From NCBI GenBank assembly GCA_007116765.1, contig SKHV01000321.1:1-10153 (forward strand): 10,153 nt of DNA. The letters are read 5' to 3'. Numbering within the stretch: position 1 is the first letter of the stretch; every line of letters starts with the position of its first letter. The DNA comes from Prolixibacteraceae bacterium (GTDB lineage: Bacteria; Bacteroidota; Bacteroidia; Bacteroidales; Prolixibacteraceae). This document shows positions 1-6,250 of the stretch, piece after piece. The notes under the pieces are model-generated. The model saw nothing but the letters and a program-made list of their open reading frames with translations, had not been told where the DNA came from and did not search any database. The position numbers and the translations under genes are program-made.

Positions 1-761
1 AAGTTTAAATTCAGCATGTTTGCTCCGTCCGACATGGCTTTTTCGGGGTTTGGATGTGTTTCGATGAAAACGCCATCGGCACCGCTTGCAATTCCTGCGC
101 GGGCAATTGTTTCAATTAGTTCGGGTTTGCCCCCTGTTACTCCCGACTCCTGGTTAGGTTGTTGTAGCGAATGAGTAATGTCGATTATTACGGGGCAGTT
201 GTTTTTTTTCATTTCGGGTATTCCGCGATAGTCAACAATAAGGTCGCTGTATCCAAAACTATTGCCTCGTTCGGTAAGCATTACTTTTTGATTCCCCGCA
301 TTGCGTACTTTTTCAACAGCATATTGCATGGATTGTGCCGAAAGGAATTGCCCTTTTTTGATGTTGACTACTTTTCCAGTTTTGGCTGCAGCTTCGAGTA
401 TGTCGGTTTGGCGGCATAAGAAAGCAGGTATCTGAAGTACATCGGCATAAGCTGCGGCCATTTCGGCTTCGGCGGCATTATGGATATCGGTCACTACCGG
501 CACCGAATACTTTTGGCCTACAGCCTGAAGTATCTTAAGTGCTTTTTCATCGCCAATTCCGGAAAAAGAATCGATACGAGAGCGGTTTGCCTTGCGGTAT
601 GAACCTTTGAAAATAAAAGGTATTTGATATTCTATTGAAATGGAATTAATCCTTTCGGCAATTGAAAATGCCATTTCTTCGTTCTCAATTACGCAAGGAC
701 CCGCCAGAAGCAAGAGTTTATTATTCTGTGCAAATTGAAGTTTTTTTATATCAGGAAGCAT
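1..761 (-). CDS. kdsA: 3-deoxy-8-phosphooctulonate synthase (KdsA), 3' end cut by the window edge
   Basis: Condenses phosphoenolpyruvate with arabinose-5-phosphate to give Kdo-8-phosphate, the precursor of Kdo in the LPS inner core; cytoplasmic TIM-barrel enzyme. The minus-strand frame is open from ATG (759-761) to the edge: 253 codons visible of a usual 270-285. Recognised motifs are LLAGPCVIE (17-25), FKGSYRKANRSR (51-62), VTDIH (90-94), QIPAFLCRQTD (110-120), NIKKGQF (133-139) and ETHPNPEKA (234-242). Cys23, His197, Glu234 and Asp245 fall exactly 12 residues after the metal ligands I recall for the Aquifex aeolicus enzyme (C11, H185, E222, D233). This therefore looks like the metal-dependent class; the E. 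coli type has Asn at the Cys position. It lies 67 bp downstream of the lipoprotein gene on the same strand and may have its own promoter (777-811). Family assignment is very secure. Confidence 0.97.
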   Translation of the reverse strand, partial: MLPDIKKLQFAQNNKLLLLAGPCVIENEEMAFSIAERINSISIEYQIPFIFKGSYRKANRSRIDSFSGIGDEKALKILQAVGQKYSVPVVTDIHNAAEAEMAAAYADVLQIPAFLCRQTDILEAAAKTGKVVNIKKGQFLSAQSMQYAVEKVRNAGNQKVMLTERGNSFGYSDLIVDYRGIPEMKKNNCPVIIDITHSLQQPNQESGVTGGKPELIETIARAGIASGADGVFIETHPNPEKAMSDGANMLNLN

Positions 762-776
762 ATAATTTTTTTTTGT

Positions 777-811
777 CAAAAATAGAGGAATAAATCAATA
801 CTGTGGACAAA
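777..811 (-). promoter_or_regulatory. Possible Bacteroidota-type promoter for kdsA
   Basis: On the minus strand TATTTTTG (784-777) matches the TAnnTTTG -7 consensus of Bacteroidota. A TTTG (811-808) lies 23 bp further upstream, at the long end of the accepted spacing. Transcription would start roughly 10 nt before the kdsA ATG, an unusually short leader. AT-rich DNA yields such matches by chance, so this is tentative. Confidence 0.35.
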
Positions 812-828
812 TGCTATTTTTTTCTTAC

Positions 829-2184
829 TTATCTTATTTGTGAGCGTATTGCATTTATTGCATTTGCAGCTGTCATTCTACCTTCGGCTATGTCCATTAC
901 ATGAAAATTAATGTGAGTTTGTCTGCCACCGAAAAGCTCTTGCGGCAATGAGATGTCGGACAAACGGTTGTCGTATTTTTCACTTATATGCGTTGAAAAA
1001 TTACTGAAGGCATCGGTGCCAAATTCGTTGAACGAGATTCTGCTGTTTAAGCCTGTGGGGCATTTCGAGTAATTTTCCCATTTCTCGGCTATGTCTTCAC
1101 TGCTGATGTATTGCATCAATCTTATGGCTTCATCTTTATTTTTCGCTTTCTGAGGAATAGCAAATACCGCATTGTATGTGCCACTGTATGCATAAGCGGC
1201 TTTATCATTCATCGACGGGTATTCGCACGGACGCATAAGTAATTCGCCTTCGGGGTTTTGTCTTTGCCAGAATATGGTTACCCACGTTGCGTGTATGTGA
1301 AACAGGGTTTGGTCGTGTTTGAGTTCACGATCCGTCGCATATTCGTGATATTGCTCGGTAGGTTTGTAAGCTGCCAATTCCTCGAGCTTTTGATATACCC
1401 TAGCGAGTGCTTGAATTTGTTGTGCATATGAAGCGTCTTCTAATCCAGCCATCTCTGACATTACCATGTGGTTGAGCACCCTTTCTATGGTTTGGTAATT
1501 GCTGGCACAGAAAGTAATTTTATTTTCGTTCGTTTGGTTGTGTTCGTGTACTCTGCGCGCATAAAGCAAAAAGTCGTCCACGGTCATGTCATAGTCTTTC
1601 ACTTCGATATTCAAAATGTCTTCAACTGCGGAGCTTACAAAAAGCAAATCCCATGCACCTTCTATAAATGCACCCGGTGCAATTCCTCCAAATCCGCCAA
1701 TGTATTCCTCGGAGTCGAGAACGTATTCTTTGTGGGCTTCAATAAACCAGTCTTCGTGCTGAAAATCGACTAAGTGTTTGTTGCCCCAGTAGGGGTCGTT
1801 CAAAAAAGTGGCTATTTCCTGATAAAACCACCTGTCGCAAACTAAAATGTCGAATGGCCAAGAGTCGGCTTCAACCCAGCTAAGAATACTATCGGCAACA
1901 CTACTGAAGGGGTCGGCAAAACTATCGAGGCCGGCCATCTCGTATGGAAAAGTAAGTTCAACATTAATGCCCTGATTCAGAAAAGCAAATTCGCGCGACA
2001 TTTCACGAACAAGGTCTTCCTTTCGTCCTTCGCCATACCATTGCCCAAGCCAGCGAAGCTCTGTTTGTACTGTTTGCTCCGATATTTGTTTTCCTGCTAA
2101 TCTAGAATCAGTTTCTGTTTTGCACGAAAAGGAGAAAAATATAGAAAAAAACAGTAATATTATTGTGGCTAATTTAATGTTCAT
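829..2184 (-). CDS. Extracellular solute-binding protein-like lipoprotein (ABC importer type), no transporter alongside
   Basis: Predicted lipid-anchored periplasmic or surface protein resembling family-1 (sugar-type) solute-binding proteins of ABC importers. From the ATG at 2184 it has 451 residues. A signal peptide is followed by a lipobox (FSFSC, Cys21), then a polar linker. Typical features are an early beta-strand/helix opening (LRWLGQWYGEG), a motif naming an acidic pocket (FDILVCDRWF), and a late FAIPQKAKNKDEAIRLMQYI stretch followed by a CPTGLNSR segment, as seen near the C-terminus of these proteins. An in-frame TTG at 2208 would add eight residues before the signal peptide; the ATG gives a cleaner one. 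No permease or ATPase gene is in the window. The ligand cannot be inferred. Alternatives are a sensor-kinase-associated binding protein or a glycan-binding lipoprotein. The fold family is fairly secure, the function is not. Confidence 0.75.
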   Translation of the reverse strand: MNIKLATIILLFFSIFFSFSCKTETDSRLAGKQISEQTVQTELRWLGQWYGEGRKEDLVREMSREFAFLNQGINVELTFPYEMAGLDSFADPFSSVADSILSWVEADSWPFDILVCDRWFYQEIATFLNDPYWGNKHLVDFQHEDWFIEAHKEYVLDSEEYIGGFGGIAPGAFIEGAWDLLFVSSAVEDILNIEVKDYDMTVDDFLLYARRVHEHNQTNENKITFCASNYQTIERVLNHMVMSEMAGLEDASYAQQIQALARVYQKLEELAAYKPTEQYHEYATDRELKHDQTLFHIHATWVTIFWQRQNPEGELLMRPCEYPSMNDKAAYAYSGTYNAVFAIPQKAKNKDEAIRLMQYISSEDIAEKWENYSKCPTGLNSRISFNEFGTDAFSNFSTHISEKYDNRLSDISLPQELFGGRQTHINFHVMDIAEGRMTAANAINAIRSQIR

Positions 2185-2207
2185 TTTAGCTGTTGGTTTA
2201 ATGTTCA
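2173..2207. repeat. 11-bp direct repeat spanning the lipoprotein start
   Basis: TTTAATGTTCA occurs at 2173-2183 and 2197-2207 (24-bp period). Read on the minus strand, one copy covers the chosen ATG and the other covers the upstream TTG. This explains why the extended frame would begin with MNIK twice (residues 1-4 and 9-12). It looks like a small local duplication at the start site. Confidence 0.6.
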
Positions 2208-2325
2208 ATTGTTGGTGTTATGCGCAATGAATTTTTCATGATGAAATTAAAAATATTTTTCGATTTTTTTCAGTATTTATTGCAATTTGTGAATTTTTAC
2301 CTCTATTTATATAAAAAGTTACTCT

Positions 2326-3177
2326 TTATATCTGTTTCCATGTAGCTAAATATTTTGCTTTTTCACTCTCAATTTTTGGTTCTGAAATTTGCCATTTGCC
2401 TTCCATTTTTAGCTCCTTACAACTTAAATCGAAATGCGCCATGGCAATTCCCATGTCAATTTGTTGCAATTTTACGGCCTTAATTGTATTGCTGTATCCC
2501 GGTGTTTCGAGTAAATAGAAATGAAATGAATCATAGCTTTTTACAATTCGCCAAGGTTGTTTGTTTGATGCCGAAGGAGCCAGTCTGAGCATTTCAAGTG
2601 GTGTTTGGAAGTCATTGCAGTTTTCCACGGTAAGCGGCTTTTCAAACGATTCATCGTAAAACAATTCATTCCATGGTTTTCGACTGTTCGATTTTGCACC
2701 CCAGCGAATAATATTATCGCGAATACTTTTAGTTTTTTGTGGTTCCCCAACGGGTGTAATTGCCGGAATAATTTCATTTGGATTGTTTCCTAGTACTATA
2801 GCAAAATCTTTTCGCTTAAAGGTTCCCCCCAGCCAGCACGTGCCCAGCCCTAGGTCGGTTAAATGCAGTATGATTTGTTCAAGTAAGTAACCATAGTCTT
2901 CTAATACATAAGGGCGGGTTGAATCAATACTTCCGGCAATAAAATATCGGGCACCTGAAATGAAACCGTAAGTGCCAAGCTTAACTTTTTGTTTTGCTTG
3001 AGCATCTTTTTTCTCGATTAGTTTAAAATGAATTGTATTCCCAAGCGGTCCTGAGTGTATTGAGCTTAATAATTTCTCGATCTTATGAATTAAGACACTA
3101 TCCAAATTTTTATTCAGATAGTCACGCTTTGAGCATCGAGTCTTTATGATTTCTGTAAGTGATTGTGAAAAATGCAT
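2326..3177 (-). CDS. Nitroreductase-like flavoprotein (TM1586-type, two half-domains in one chain)
   Basis: A 283-residue protein resembling the putative nitroreductases of the Thermotoga TM1586 type (PF14512-like), in which two nitroreductase-like halves lie in one chain. The N-terminal half has R14-C-S16-K-R18-D-Y20, like the FMN phosphate-binding RxSxRxY of nitroreductases, plus GLGTCWLGG (110-118) and a VGEPQ turn (143-147). The second half has MLRLAPSASNKQPWR (196-210), a second FMN-contact motif, and IDMGIAMAHFDLS (240-252). Likely a cytoplasmic NAD(P)H-dependent FMN oxidoreductase, substrate unknown. The start is ATG at 3177 and there is no signal peptide. The lipoprotein gene begins 141 bp downstream on the same strand, so co-transcription is possible but not shown. 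Family assignment is good; actual nitro-compound reduction is not implied. Confidence 0.8.
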   Translation of the reverse strand: MHFSQSLTEIIKTRCSKRDYLNKNLDSVLIHKIEKLLSSIHSGPLGNTIHFKLIEKKDAQAKQKVKLGTYGFISGARYFIAGSIDSTRPYVLEDYGYLLEQIILHLTDLGLGTCWLGGTFKRKDFAIVLGNNPNEIIPAITPVGEPQKTKSIRDNIIRWGAKSNSRKPWNELFYDESFEKPLTVENCNDFQTPLEMLRLAPSASNKQPWRIVKSYDSFHFYLLETPGYSNTIKAVKLQQIDMGIAMAHFDLSCKELKMEGKWQISEPKIESEKAKYLATWKQI

Positions 3178-3206
3178 GTTAATATATGTGTTTGTGATTG
3201 TGAAAA
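3159..3206. repeat. 13-bp direct repeat flanking the nitroreductase start codon
   Basis: GTGATTGTGAAAA occurs at 3159-3171, inside the first codons of the minus-strand gene, and again at 3194-3206, in its leader. The period is 35 bp, so the copies are out of frame with each other. The start codon (3175-3177) lies between them. No function is known. Confidence 0.6.
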
Positions 3207-3385
3207 TTCAGCAGTGCCATAATTGAAAGAGTTTCTAAATTAATTATTTTTTAATGTGAAAGTACAAAAAAAGCTACCATTATAGAGACTACGTTAAACT
3301 TTTAGCGGAATACTTTCAAATATCTGACTTCATTCAATAGTTTATTTTTCTTTTCAAAAATCCCCGTAAACTTTCCTTTGTTAAT

Positions 3386-3423
3386 GCAAAACCTTGATAA
3401 TGCTCTGCTATCAAGTTTTTTGC
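3386..3423 (+). terminator. Hairpin with T-run, terminator-like, no gene upstream
   Basis: GCAAAACCTTGATA (3386-3399) pairs with TATCAAGTTTTTTGC (3409-3423) around a nine-base loop. There are seven uninterrupted pairs next to the loop, then one imperfection, then A-T pairs and a closing GC. Six Ts (3416-3421) follow the core on the plus strand, as in an intrinsic terminator, but nothing recognisable is transcribed into it. It could end a small RNA or simply be AT-rich structure. The core stem is low in GC, so strength would be modest. Confidence 0.4.
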
Positions 3424-3732
3424 AACATTTCGAAAATTATAGGTTTTTTGAAAAAAATATGGGCGTAGGCTCAATTCCTAATCTGTTATTTTCAACAATT
3501 GTTCAAGACTGATTAAAACAATTTGTTAATTCAAATTTTGTTTAATAATTTTATGAACGATAATTAACCCTGTTGAAAATGCTAAAAATGAGTCAAACTG
3601 ACATTTTCTTTTTCGATATGAATAATTTTAACATTTCAGTTTTGTATCACCTATATTGCGAGTTTAAAAAATAATTGCATGGTTCTTACTAAATAAAGAG
3701 AGAGCTCGCAATTAACAAAACAGAAAATATGA

Positions 3733-3740
3733 TAGCTTTG
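3733..3740 (+). promoter_or_regulatory. Possible -7 box upstream of the DUF6090-like gene
   Basis: TAGCTTTG matches the Bacteroidota -7 consensus TAnnTTTG and lies 57-64 bp before the 3797 ATG. No convincing TTTG/TTG box is seen 17-23 bp upstream. Transcription from here would begin inside the short 3729-3806 frame, so that frame would not then be translated from its own ATG. Confidence 0.25.
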
Positions 3741-3796
3741 CTGATTGCATCTATTTACGAGTTGTACCCAATGCTAGAAAAGAGGCAGTATACAGA

Positions 3797-4519
3797 ATGG
3801 AAGTAGAGAAAAATTACAGAAAGCTAACGCCAAAAAATAAAAACAATAAAATCATGCAAATGAAACAATCAAAAAAGAAACGTTTTAAAAACTGGAGATA
3901 CTACCTGCTAGAATTACTCGTGGTTTTTGTTGGTGTTACAGGTGCGTTCGTGCTAAATACCTGGCGCGAGAATCGGATTGCCAAAACACAAGCAAATGAT
4001 TACCTAAAAAATATCAGGGCTGATTTATTGGAAGACCAAGAGAATTTGAAAGGAAATATTGATTTTTTGGCAGAAAATAATCGAATGTTGAAAAAATTCC
4101 TCGAAGCAAGAGGAGATGACTGGACGACGGACTCTACCAGAGTTGTTCTGGCAAATTCAATACAGCTTGTAGCTTTTACCGGAAAATCCAGTACATACGA
4201 GTCTATGAAGTACAGTGGACACTTAACCCTAATCAAGGACTTTAACTCAAGAACAGCCATTGTGAGTTATTATGAAAGCTTTGTAACCATTGCCTTGAAG
4301 GATCAGCTGACCATTGATTGGGCTACGGGGCAGATCATAGATATGTTTCTTGAAAAAATAGATATGCGACTGTTTGTTGTTATGGATGATTCCATCTTTG
4401 ACGAGTTATCTTTCCTAAACAGGTTAAATGGATTATGGGCTTTGCTTAACCAGAACATTGAGGCCTATACTAATTTACTTGAACATAACCAGAGATTGAT
4501 GGAGCTTTTGGACTCGTAA
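3797..4519 (+). CDS. DUF6090-like single-pass membrane protein
   Basis: A protein of 240 residues of unknown function resembling the DUF6090 family, common in Bacteroidota. A lysine/arginine-rich cytoplasmic N-terminus (about 1-35) is followed by one membrane segment (about 36-54, LLELLVVFVGVTGAFVLNTW). The rest is a largely helical domain, probably periplasmic, ending in a predicted coiled-coil-like stretch (NQNIEAYTNLLEHNQRLMEL). The family-like signature is STYESMKYSGHLTLIKDF (132-149), with IVSYYES just after. Start choice is uncertain: ATGs at 3797, 3854 and 3860 are in frame. The last would give a basic tail of 14 residues before the membrane helix, closer to what I expect for the family. 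No catalytic motif is visible. It may be expressed with the next gene 55 bp downstream. Confidence 0.65.
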   Translation: MEVEKNYRKLTPKNKNNKIMQMKQSKKKRFKNWRYYLLELLVVFVGVTGAFVLNTWRENRIAKTQANDYLKNIRADLLEDQENLKGNIDFLAENNRMLKKFLEARGDDWTTDSTRVVLANSIQLVAFTGKSSTYESMKYSGHLTLIKDFNSRTAIVSYYESFVTIALKDQLTIDWATGQIIDMFLEKIDMRLFVVMDDSIFDELSFLNRLNGLWALLNQNIEAYTNLLEHNQRLMELLDS

Positions 4520-4574
4520 ATATTTATGAATCAATACTATATAAGATTATATAAGCATTATAAACTTAATTATT

Positions 4575-5051
4575 ATGATCCATATTGAAAAAAACACAAC
4601 CATGGATGATTTGAAAACATTGATTGCATTTACATATCCACATGAAGCTCACATGGCAAAAGGATATTTGGAATCTAATGGGATTAAATCAATATTAAAA
4701 GACGAAATGACTGTCTCGGTTTACAATTTATATTCAAATGCAGTTGGAGGGGTTAAATTACTGGTTGAAGATTCTGATTATGATAATGGCATACAATTGT
4801 TGAAAGATTCAGGTTATATAACGGATAATGCTACCAAGGACAGCTTTGTAACTAAAGCAATAAGGATTGATAATGCCAAAAATGAAAAAATATGTCCATT
4901 TTGCAAGTCAGAGAATATTGCTAAAAATAGGAATATTAGTATTTGGATAATTCCTGTTTATACTATCATAGGCGCGATTTTTCCATTTTTCAGATCTTCG
5001 TATTTATGTTTTGATTGTGACAAGAAATGGAGATTTACAAAGAAGAATTGA
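4575..5051 (+). CDS. DUF2007-like domain protein with membrane segment and split zinc ribbon
   Basis: A protein of 158 residues. Residues about 13-80 resemble the DUF2007 'putative signal transducing protein' domain: TLIAFTYPHEAHMAKGYLES, then a substitution-prone loop and GGVKLLVEDSDYDNGIQLLKDSG. After a linker come CPFC (107-110), a hydrophobic segment (about 121-139, IWIIPVYTIIGAIFPFF) and CFDC (145-148) with KKWRF. The two CxxC pairs could form one zinc ribbon with a hydrophobic hairpin between its knuckles, or sit close to the membrane. A second in-frame ATG at 4602 (Met10) starts nearer the domain and is a plausible true start. Function unknown; the 'signalling' label of the family is only a guess in the literature. 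The sequence is more AT-rich than the core genes on either side. Confidence 0.65.
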   Translation: MIHIEKNTTMDDLKTLIAFTYPHEAHMAKGYLESNGIKSILKDEMTVSVYNLYSNAVGGVKLLVEDSDYDNGIQLLKDSGYITDNATKDSFVTKAIRIDNAKNEKICPFCKSENIAKNRNISIWIIPVYTIIGAIFPFFRSSYLCFDCDKKWRFTKKN

Positions 5052-5119
5052 AAACGCTGTACAGTAAGCTAAATAGATGTGGATTGTCGTTTTTTGCAAG
5101 GATTCTAAAGTGTATAAAC

Positions 5120-5152
5120 AAAAAAAGCCAGTATTTACACTGGCTTTTTTTA
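5120..5152. terminator. Bidirectional intrinsic terminator between the zinc-ribbon gene and tRNA-fMet
   Basis: GCCAGT (5127-5132) pairs with ACTGGC (5139-5144) around ATTTAC. The stem is flanked by an A-run on the left and a T-run on the right, which pair further. Both strands therefore read stem-loop then U-run. It can end transcription from the plus-strand gene ending at 5051 and from the minus-strand tRNA whose 3' end is at 5158. Confidence 0.85.
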
Positions 5153-5157
5153 TTAAG

Positions 5158-5230
5158 TAGCGGGGATAGGACTTGAACCTATGGCCTTCGGGTTATGAGC
5201 CCGACGAGCTACCAACTGCTCCACCCCGCA
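5158..5230 (-). tRNA. Initiator tRNA-Met (fMet, anticodon CAT)
   Basis: A complete 73-nt cloverleaf on the minus strand: acceptor GCGGGG/CCCCGC, D stem GAGC/GCTC, anticodon stem TCGGG/CCCGA, and T stem ATAGG/CCTAT with loop TTCAAGT. The anticodon CAT is at 5197-5195. Three features mark it as the initiator and not the elongator. The three G-C pairs GGG/CCC sit next to the anticodon loop, an A11-U24 pair is in the D stem, and positions 1 and 72 do not pair (U1 against U72; E. coli has C1 against A72). Discriminator base A73 follows; CCA is not encoded (the genome reads CTT) and must be added by CCA transferase. It is a lone tRNA gene with its own promoter and terminator. Confidence 0.97.
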
Positions 5231-5264
5231 ATGTTGCGTACATTTGTATTTCCAAATGCGGGTG

Positions 5265-5295
5265 CAAATATATGCATCATAATTGAAATTTCAAA
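5265..5295 (-). promoter_or_regulatory. Bacteroidota-type promoter for tRNA-fMet
   Basis: On the minus strand TTTG (5295-5292) is followed after exactly 19 bp by TATATTTG (5272-5265). This is a full match to the TTTG-N17-23-TAnnTTTG consensus. Transcription would start near 5258, giving a precursor leader of about 28 nt before the mature tRNA 5' end at 5230, to be removed by RNase P. This is the best promoter in the window. Confidence 0.75.
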
Positions 5296-5366
5296 ACTAA
5301 ACGATTCTTTTTTCTCGAATCTTTTGGTATTTATTCATTTTAGCTTTCTAGGCTTCTAATATTTTA

Positions 5367-5374
5367 TAAATTTG
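5367..5374 (+). promoter_or_regulatory. Probable -7 box for the M23-dxr-rseP unit
   Basis: TAAATTTG matches TAnnTTTG and ends 21 bp before the M23 peptidase ATG. No clear -33 TTTG is present at the right distance. Transcription would start about 15 nt ahead of the start codon. Placed divergently from the tRNA promoter in the same 165-bp gap. Confidence 0.45.
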
Positions 5375-5395
5375 TAGCTGCCAAAAAAAGCAGGT

Positions 5396-6250
5396 ATGGT
5401 TAAAAAGAAACAAAGCTTTTTCAAGAGAATTAATAAGAAATACAAATTGTCGGTTGCCGACAAAGTGACTTTTCTCGAAATATATTCAACTTCTATTTCA
5501 ATACTGAAATTTTGGGCTGTAGTTTTTTTAATTTTTATAGCAGGTGTTGCTCTTGTAGTAATTTTGTTCTTCTATACCCCAATACGAAATCTGGTGCCAG
5601 GTTATCCTACTCCACAAACACGAATGCACATATTGCAAAACGCAATCATGGTCGATTCTCTGTATTCCGAAATTGAAATGAGAGACAACTATTTGGCAAA
5701 GATTCAAACAATAATATCGGGAGGTGTTGTTGACGACAATGTTGACGAAGAATTCGATTTTCCTGAAATATCAATGGCAACAATGGGGAGCGATACAATT
5801 TTTGAAAGGCTTGTAGGCCCCGAGAAATATAGGTTCTCTTATTTTATGAGCGACGAGGGAATATTGGAAACGCCTCGAATAAATTTCTTTGTGCCCGTAA
5901 GGGGAATAGTTACTAACCGATTTCATGCTTCGCCGGGGCACTTTGGCGTAGATGTAGTGGCTGACGAGAATTCACCCATAATGGCGGTGCTCGAAGGAAC
6001 TGTTATTTTTGCCGAATGGTCAATTACTACAGGCAACGTCATTCAATTGCAACATGATTATAACCTTGTTTCAATATACAAGCATAATTCTGAAATATTG
6101 GTTAAACCCGGCGACCGGGTGAAGGCGGGCGATGTGATTGCAATAATGGGAGACGAAGGAGAATACTCCACCGGACCCCACCTTCATCTGGAGCTATGGC
6201 AAAACGGGATTCCGCTTGACCCCGAAATGTTTATCAACTTTAAAAATTAG
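5396..6250 (+). CDS. Membrane-anchored M23 (LytM-type) metallopeptidase
   Basis: Predicted zinc endopeptidase acting on peptidoglycan cross-bridges or stem peptides in the periplasm; 284 residues. A basic cytoplasmic N-terminus of about 37 residues precedes one membrane helix (about 38-60). Next comes a linker with a possible short coiled coil (about 75-107) and a C-terminal M23 domain (about 160-280). The active-site set is complete: H182 and D186 in HFGVD and H264 in GPHLHLE as zinc ligands, with H230 (YKHN) and H262 as the catalytic histidines, by analogy to LytM. It should therefore be an active hydrolase, not one of the degenerate EnvC/NlpD-like activators. Its stop codon directly abuts the dxr ATG, so the two are almost certainly co-transcribed and translationally coupled. 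The specific physiological role is unknown. Confidence 0.93.
   Translation: MVKKKQSFFKRINKKYKLSVADKVTFLEIYSTSISILKFWAVVFLIFIAGVALVVILFFYTPIRNLVPGYPTPQTRMHILQNAIMVDSLYSEIEMRDNYLAKIQTIISGGVVDDNVDEEFDFPEISMATMGSDTIFERLVGPEKYRFSYFMSDEGILETPRINFFVPVRGIVTNRFHASPGHFGVDVVADENSPIMAVLEGTVIFAEWSITTGNVIQLQHDYNLVSIYKHNSEILVKPGDRVKAGDVIAIMGDEGEYSTGPHLHLELWQNGIPLDPEMFINFKN

Larger units (their letters stand above)
3178..3796. other. Gene-poor AT-rich divergent intergenic region (619 bp)
   Basis: This stretch separates the divergent nitroreductase (minus) and DUF6090-like (plus) genes. I found no long frame, tRNA or mobile-element end. It holds the 5' copy of the 13-bp repeat (3194-3206), a near-perfect hairpin with a T-run (3386-3423), a weaker AT-rich inverted repeat (GAAAATG 3575-3581 with CATTTTC 3602-3608), a TAnnTTTG box (3733-3740) and a 25-codon frame (3729-3806). 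It is longer than other gaps in the window and may contain promoters or a small RNA. Confidence 0.7.

Noticed and set aside
171..419. 82-codon plus-strand frame
   Set aside because: Lies wholly antisense to kdsA, whose minus-strand protein is unmistakable, and its translation resembles no known domain.
2185..2208. TTG at 2208 as the lipoprotein start
   Set aside because: It adds eight residues in front of an otherwise standard signal peptide. The ATG at 2184 gives a short charged N-terminus followed by the hydrophobic core and lipobox. The TTG appears to come from the local 11-bp duplication.
2310..2330. AT-only inverted repeat at the nitroreductase stop, considered as a terminator
   Set aside because: The stem TATAAAAAG/CTCTTTATA has a mismatch, is almost all A-T, overlaps the stop codon and is not followed by a T-run on the minus strand.
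3575..3608. Second hairpin in the intergenic region (GAAAATG with CATTTTC)
   Set aside because: Only seven mostly A-T pairs with a loop of 20 bases; expected by chance in DNA this AT-rich.
3302..5175. Integration site with the tRNA-fMet 3' end as attachment sequence
   Set aside because: Only about six bases (TAGCGG near 3302) match the tRNA 3' end at 5158-5175, far too short, and there is no integrase gene.
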